DNA from: Bog-756 sp963845485
Lineage (GTDB): Bacteria > Actinomycetota > Acidimicrobiia > Acidimicrobiales > RAAP-2
Assembly (NCBI GenBank): GCA_963845485.1
Contig: CAWJSI010000015.1
Span: forward strand, 424,384 to 488,383
Reading direction: 5' to 3'
DNA: 64,000 bases
The notes beneath the pieces were generated by a model, which worked only from the letters and a program-made list of their open reading frames with translations, was not told where the DNA came from and did no database searches. Each line of letters begins with the position of its first letter. The first letter of the stretch is position 1. The position numbers were made by a program, and so were the translations under genes. Shown here piece by piece: positions 61,971-64,000 of this stretch.

Positions 61971-63411
61971 TCACGAATGGTCGAGGACCAACTCCCGGTC
62001 CTCTCTATTCGCGGCTCGGTGGCGTCTCACCCGCGAGAGACGCTCGATGACGAGCACTACCCCCACCGCGGCAAGAAGCGCAATTGATGGCTCCGCTAGG
62101 GCACGGTATCGCGTGCTGCCAAAGGTCAACGCGGCGGTGATTCCGGTGGCCACGATTGGCGCCACAACGATGACCAGGTCACGTCGCTCCCGGCGAAAGA
62201 GTCCGATGCCGCCACAAGCCGCCAAGGGCAGCAGTACCCAGTTCACATACTGTCCGGCAAGTTGGACGCCGCGCACCCCGTCACCGTCGGACGAGACGTC
62301 AAACACCAACTGGGAACCAGTATCGTATATTCCCCACAGTCGCCCTTCCCGGGCCAGCATCACGCCAGGGAGGTCCCGGAGGTGGTGCCTTGCATAGGAG
62401 GTTCCGACGTGGCCGATGGCGTTGTTGAGAGTGAGTTCCGTCCAGTGCTTATCGTGGTGAGGTGGGGGGATCGAATTTGTAGATCACTGCAGCAACGCCG
62501 AACTGATCAGTTCCATCGAAGCTCCCATATAAGGGGCTGTCGGGCGAAAACGTGGCGGGGGTGTAGGCGCCTACCAACGTGGTCCCGCTGTCGGTCGAGA
62601 GGGTTAGCCCACCCATCTGGATCTCGTTGCGCACGAACCAGGGGCCCACGATCAAGGTGAAGGCACCTAGCAAGACCAACCCAAGCTGGGCTCGATTGCG
62701 CCATGGTGGCGAAGCAAACAACGCCAGCGGGATGCCGATTACCACCACCAAAGTCAGCGCCTCGCCACGGGTTAAGGCAGCCAGTCCGATAGTCAGGCCG
62801 ACAACAGCGAACCTTCCGTAAGTCGGTCGATCGATGCAGCGGAGCGAGGCCAGCAGCACGATCGGGACCAAGACCAAATAGACGCTCTCGCTCAAGACCT
62901 TGCCACTCGGCTGGATCCACAGCGGCCCGAGGGCGGCGAAACAAGCGGCAGCCAGGCCAGCCGCCGGCCCGAGGATTCGCCGTCCGAGTAATCCCATGAC
63001 GATGATCCCCGTAGAGGCGAGGACAGCGAGTGCGATCCGGTGTCCATCAGGCGAAGTGATGCCCAGCACATCGAATAGAGCCAGCACGCTCGAAAACAAT
63101 GGTGGGTGCAACGCGGTGGGTACTGGCCCGCCCTTCCCGAGAAAAGGGACGGCATAGCCGTTGCCTTTGGACAGCTGATCCGCAGCTTGCTGGTAGAAAA
63201 GTGGATCTCCACGAAGGACCTTGCCGTCCTGCCACACCACGGCGTAGAGGACCCTGAGAGCGATGCCGGCGATAGTCAAGGCAATGAGACCCGGGCCGAA
63301 CCAGCGAGGAGACGCTACCGACCTAGCCGCTTTTTCGAACTCCCCAGAGTCGTTAGTTGGCTCTGAACGTGGGGGAAGTATCACGGAGCAGCCCCGGTCA
63401 AGCCTTGCCAT
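61971..63411 (-). pseudogene. GT39/ArnT-like membrane glycosyltransferase with a homopolymer frameshift
   Basis: The N-terminal part (320 codons from ATG 63411) has a polar start, GDPLFYQQAADQLSKGNGY (first acidic loop of ArnT/PMT-like GT-C proteins) and about eight helices, and is cut short after YKFDPP. Removing one base from the run of six G (62464-62469, plus strand) joins it to DKHWTELTLNNAIGHVGTSYARHHL and a second open frame with two further helices ending at 61971. Together about 480 residues, normal for the family. The homopolymer suggests a sequencing error, or a phase-variable switch. Confidence 0.75.
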
Positions 63412-63438
63412 CCCCCAAAGATAAAGGCGACTCGAAGA

Positions 63439-63798
63439 TCAGATCTCGGGGCTGGCACTGTATTCGGTTTCGAAAGTCTCCACCTCGGCGATAAGCGCAG
63501 CGAGGTCACCGTTCAGCTTTTGGTGGCGCTCGGTCAGCGCAGTCTGCTGATCCTGATCTAACGACGTTTGGTCTGCGGCGCAGATCAGAGCGACGTATCC
63601 ACAGCGGGCCATGATCATATTGACCCTGTCGCCGAACAACCTGTCTGGGCACGGATTGGCGACCATCCATTGCCGCAATGAATGCAGCACGTCACCGCCC
63701 GTTTTGTCACACACCGCCGATACCTCTGCGTTGGACAAAGGTATGAAGAGCTCCTTCGACTGCTCAAGCCACGACCGCATTGTCAATGCAGTTTCCAT
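63439..63798 (-). CDS. Hypothetical protein, helical
   Basis: 119 residues from ATG 63798 (an upstream in-frame start is 54 bp away). It is mostly helical, with four Cys (VCDKTGG, NPCPDRLF, ARCGYVALIC) and an acidic C-terminal coil (GDLAALIAEVETFETEY). No family is recognised. It lies just upstream of the GT39-like gene on the same strand with 27 bp between. Confidence 0.5.
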   Translation of the reverse strand: METALTMRSWLEQSKELFIPLSNAEVSAVCDKTGGDVLHSLRQWMVANPCPDRLFGDRVNMIMARCGYVALICAADQTSLDQDQQTALTERHQKLNGDLAALIAEVETFETEYSASPEI

Positions 63799-64000
63799 GC
63801 CAGTCCCCCTCCTGACCGCTACTCCAAGTCCCCCAATGACCGTCAGACGCATAATAGCCTTGCAGGGCGTCGGGGGCCCTAGCCTCGCTCAGGGGGCATC
63901 TGCAAACATCCGTTGCGCCTATTTTCGCCCAGTGCGAACTCGAGCATCCCATACCGATCAAACGCGTATGGTGTTGTTGGCATCTCAGTGCCTTCTGAAC
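63799..64000. other. Right-edge sequence without a supported gene
   Basis: About 200 bp, less GC-rich. A short minus-strand frame (65 codons, Cys/Trp/Gly-rich) crosses it but has no start context or family pattern. The window ends here. Confidence 0.4.

Noticed and set aside
31213..64000. Second copy of the tRNA-Pro 3' end as an island attachment site
   Set aside because: No matching repeat of the T-arm/acceptor segment was found by eye downstream.

Overview
The window is high-GC DNA. Its gene order (tlyA-nadK-recN-pyrG-Nudix-xerD, then scpA-scpB-rluB, aroA-cmk, der) is the actinobacterial one also seen around Rv1694-Rv1713 of Mycobacterium tuberculosis. Further actinobacterial marks are an Rv1828-like MerR regulator, a deazaflavin-type (F420) nitroreductase-fold protein, mycothiol-type DinB/TIGR03086 proteins, an MptB-like mannosyltransferase and Thr-rich secreted linkers. 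The steA/mctB envelope genes that lie between recN and pyrG in mycobacteria are absent. I infer an Acidimicrobiia-like member of Actinomycetota without a mycolate envelope; the lineage is inference, not proven.

Layout. 1-2.6 kb (minus): a cellulose-synthase-like GT2 running off the left edge, a VOC protein and a small membrane protein. 2.8-6.6 kb (plus): a DoxX-Rieske fusion broken by one base, an acyl desaturase, a NagD-type HAD phosphatase also broken by one base, and a Lys/Ala-rich phasin/H1-like protein. 6.6-30.6 kb: the conserved housekeeping core (rRNA methylation, NAD kinase, DNA repair, CTP synthesis, XerD, a DksA-like finger, a site-2 protease, a large YfhO-like membrane protein, TrpRS, condensin ScpAB, RluB, chorismate mutase/TyrA/AroA, Cmk, an acyltransferase, a GT2, an HD protein, IspH, a DUF512 radical-SAM-like protein and Der).

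31.2-46.8 kb: a tRNA-Pro(GGG) followed by an accessory region of mostly single genes. It holds a HAD hydrolase, an MTHFR-like protein, a decayed DUF1254/DUF1214 remnant, a MerR regulator convergent with a thioredoxin, DinB-fold proteins, a NYN-domain protein, a Tat-exported GH27-like glycosidase, a D-threonine-aldolase-like enzyme, an SRPBCC protein, a VOC protein, an LPFTG surface protein and an amidohydrolase. No integrase or insertion sequence was seen.

46.8-51.5 kb (minus): three adjacent multi-membrane-span (GT-C type) glycosyltransferase-like proteins, one MptB-like and one PIG-V-like, probably building a polyprenyl-dependent mannan or lipomannan. 51.6-55 kb: a gamma-carbonic-anhydrase-like hexapeptide protein, CorA, a Gly-Ser repeat mini-protein, a COG4315 lipoprotein, a DUF2889 protein and an MhuD-like haem-degrading monooxygenase. 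55-60.8 kb (plus): Rv1828-like MerR, a small nuclease-like protein, gcvT, split gcvPA/gcvPB and a deazaflavin-reductase-like protein; gcvH is not in the window. 60.8-64 kb: a class II aldolase, then DNA that looks less GC-rich with a frameshifted GT39-like transferase and an unknown protein.

The most notable signals are: (i) the MerR-thioredoxin pair, in which the thioredoxin promoter and the regulator's own promoter carry related 16-bp dyads at the position of a classic MerR spacer; (ii) the mhuD-DUF2889-lipoprotein group with a long palindrome between it and the MerR gene; (iii) the Gly-Ser repeat mini-protein; and (iv) the DoxX-Rieske fusion with an internal twin-arginine motif. At least three genes carry single-base frameshifts, so assembly error must be excluded before calling them pseudogenes.
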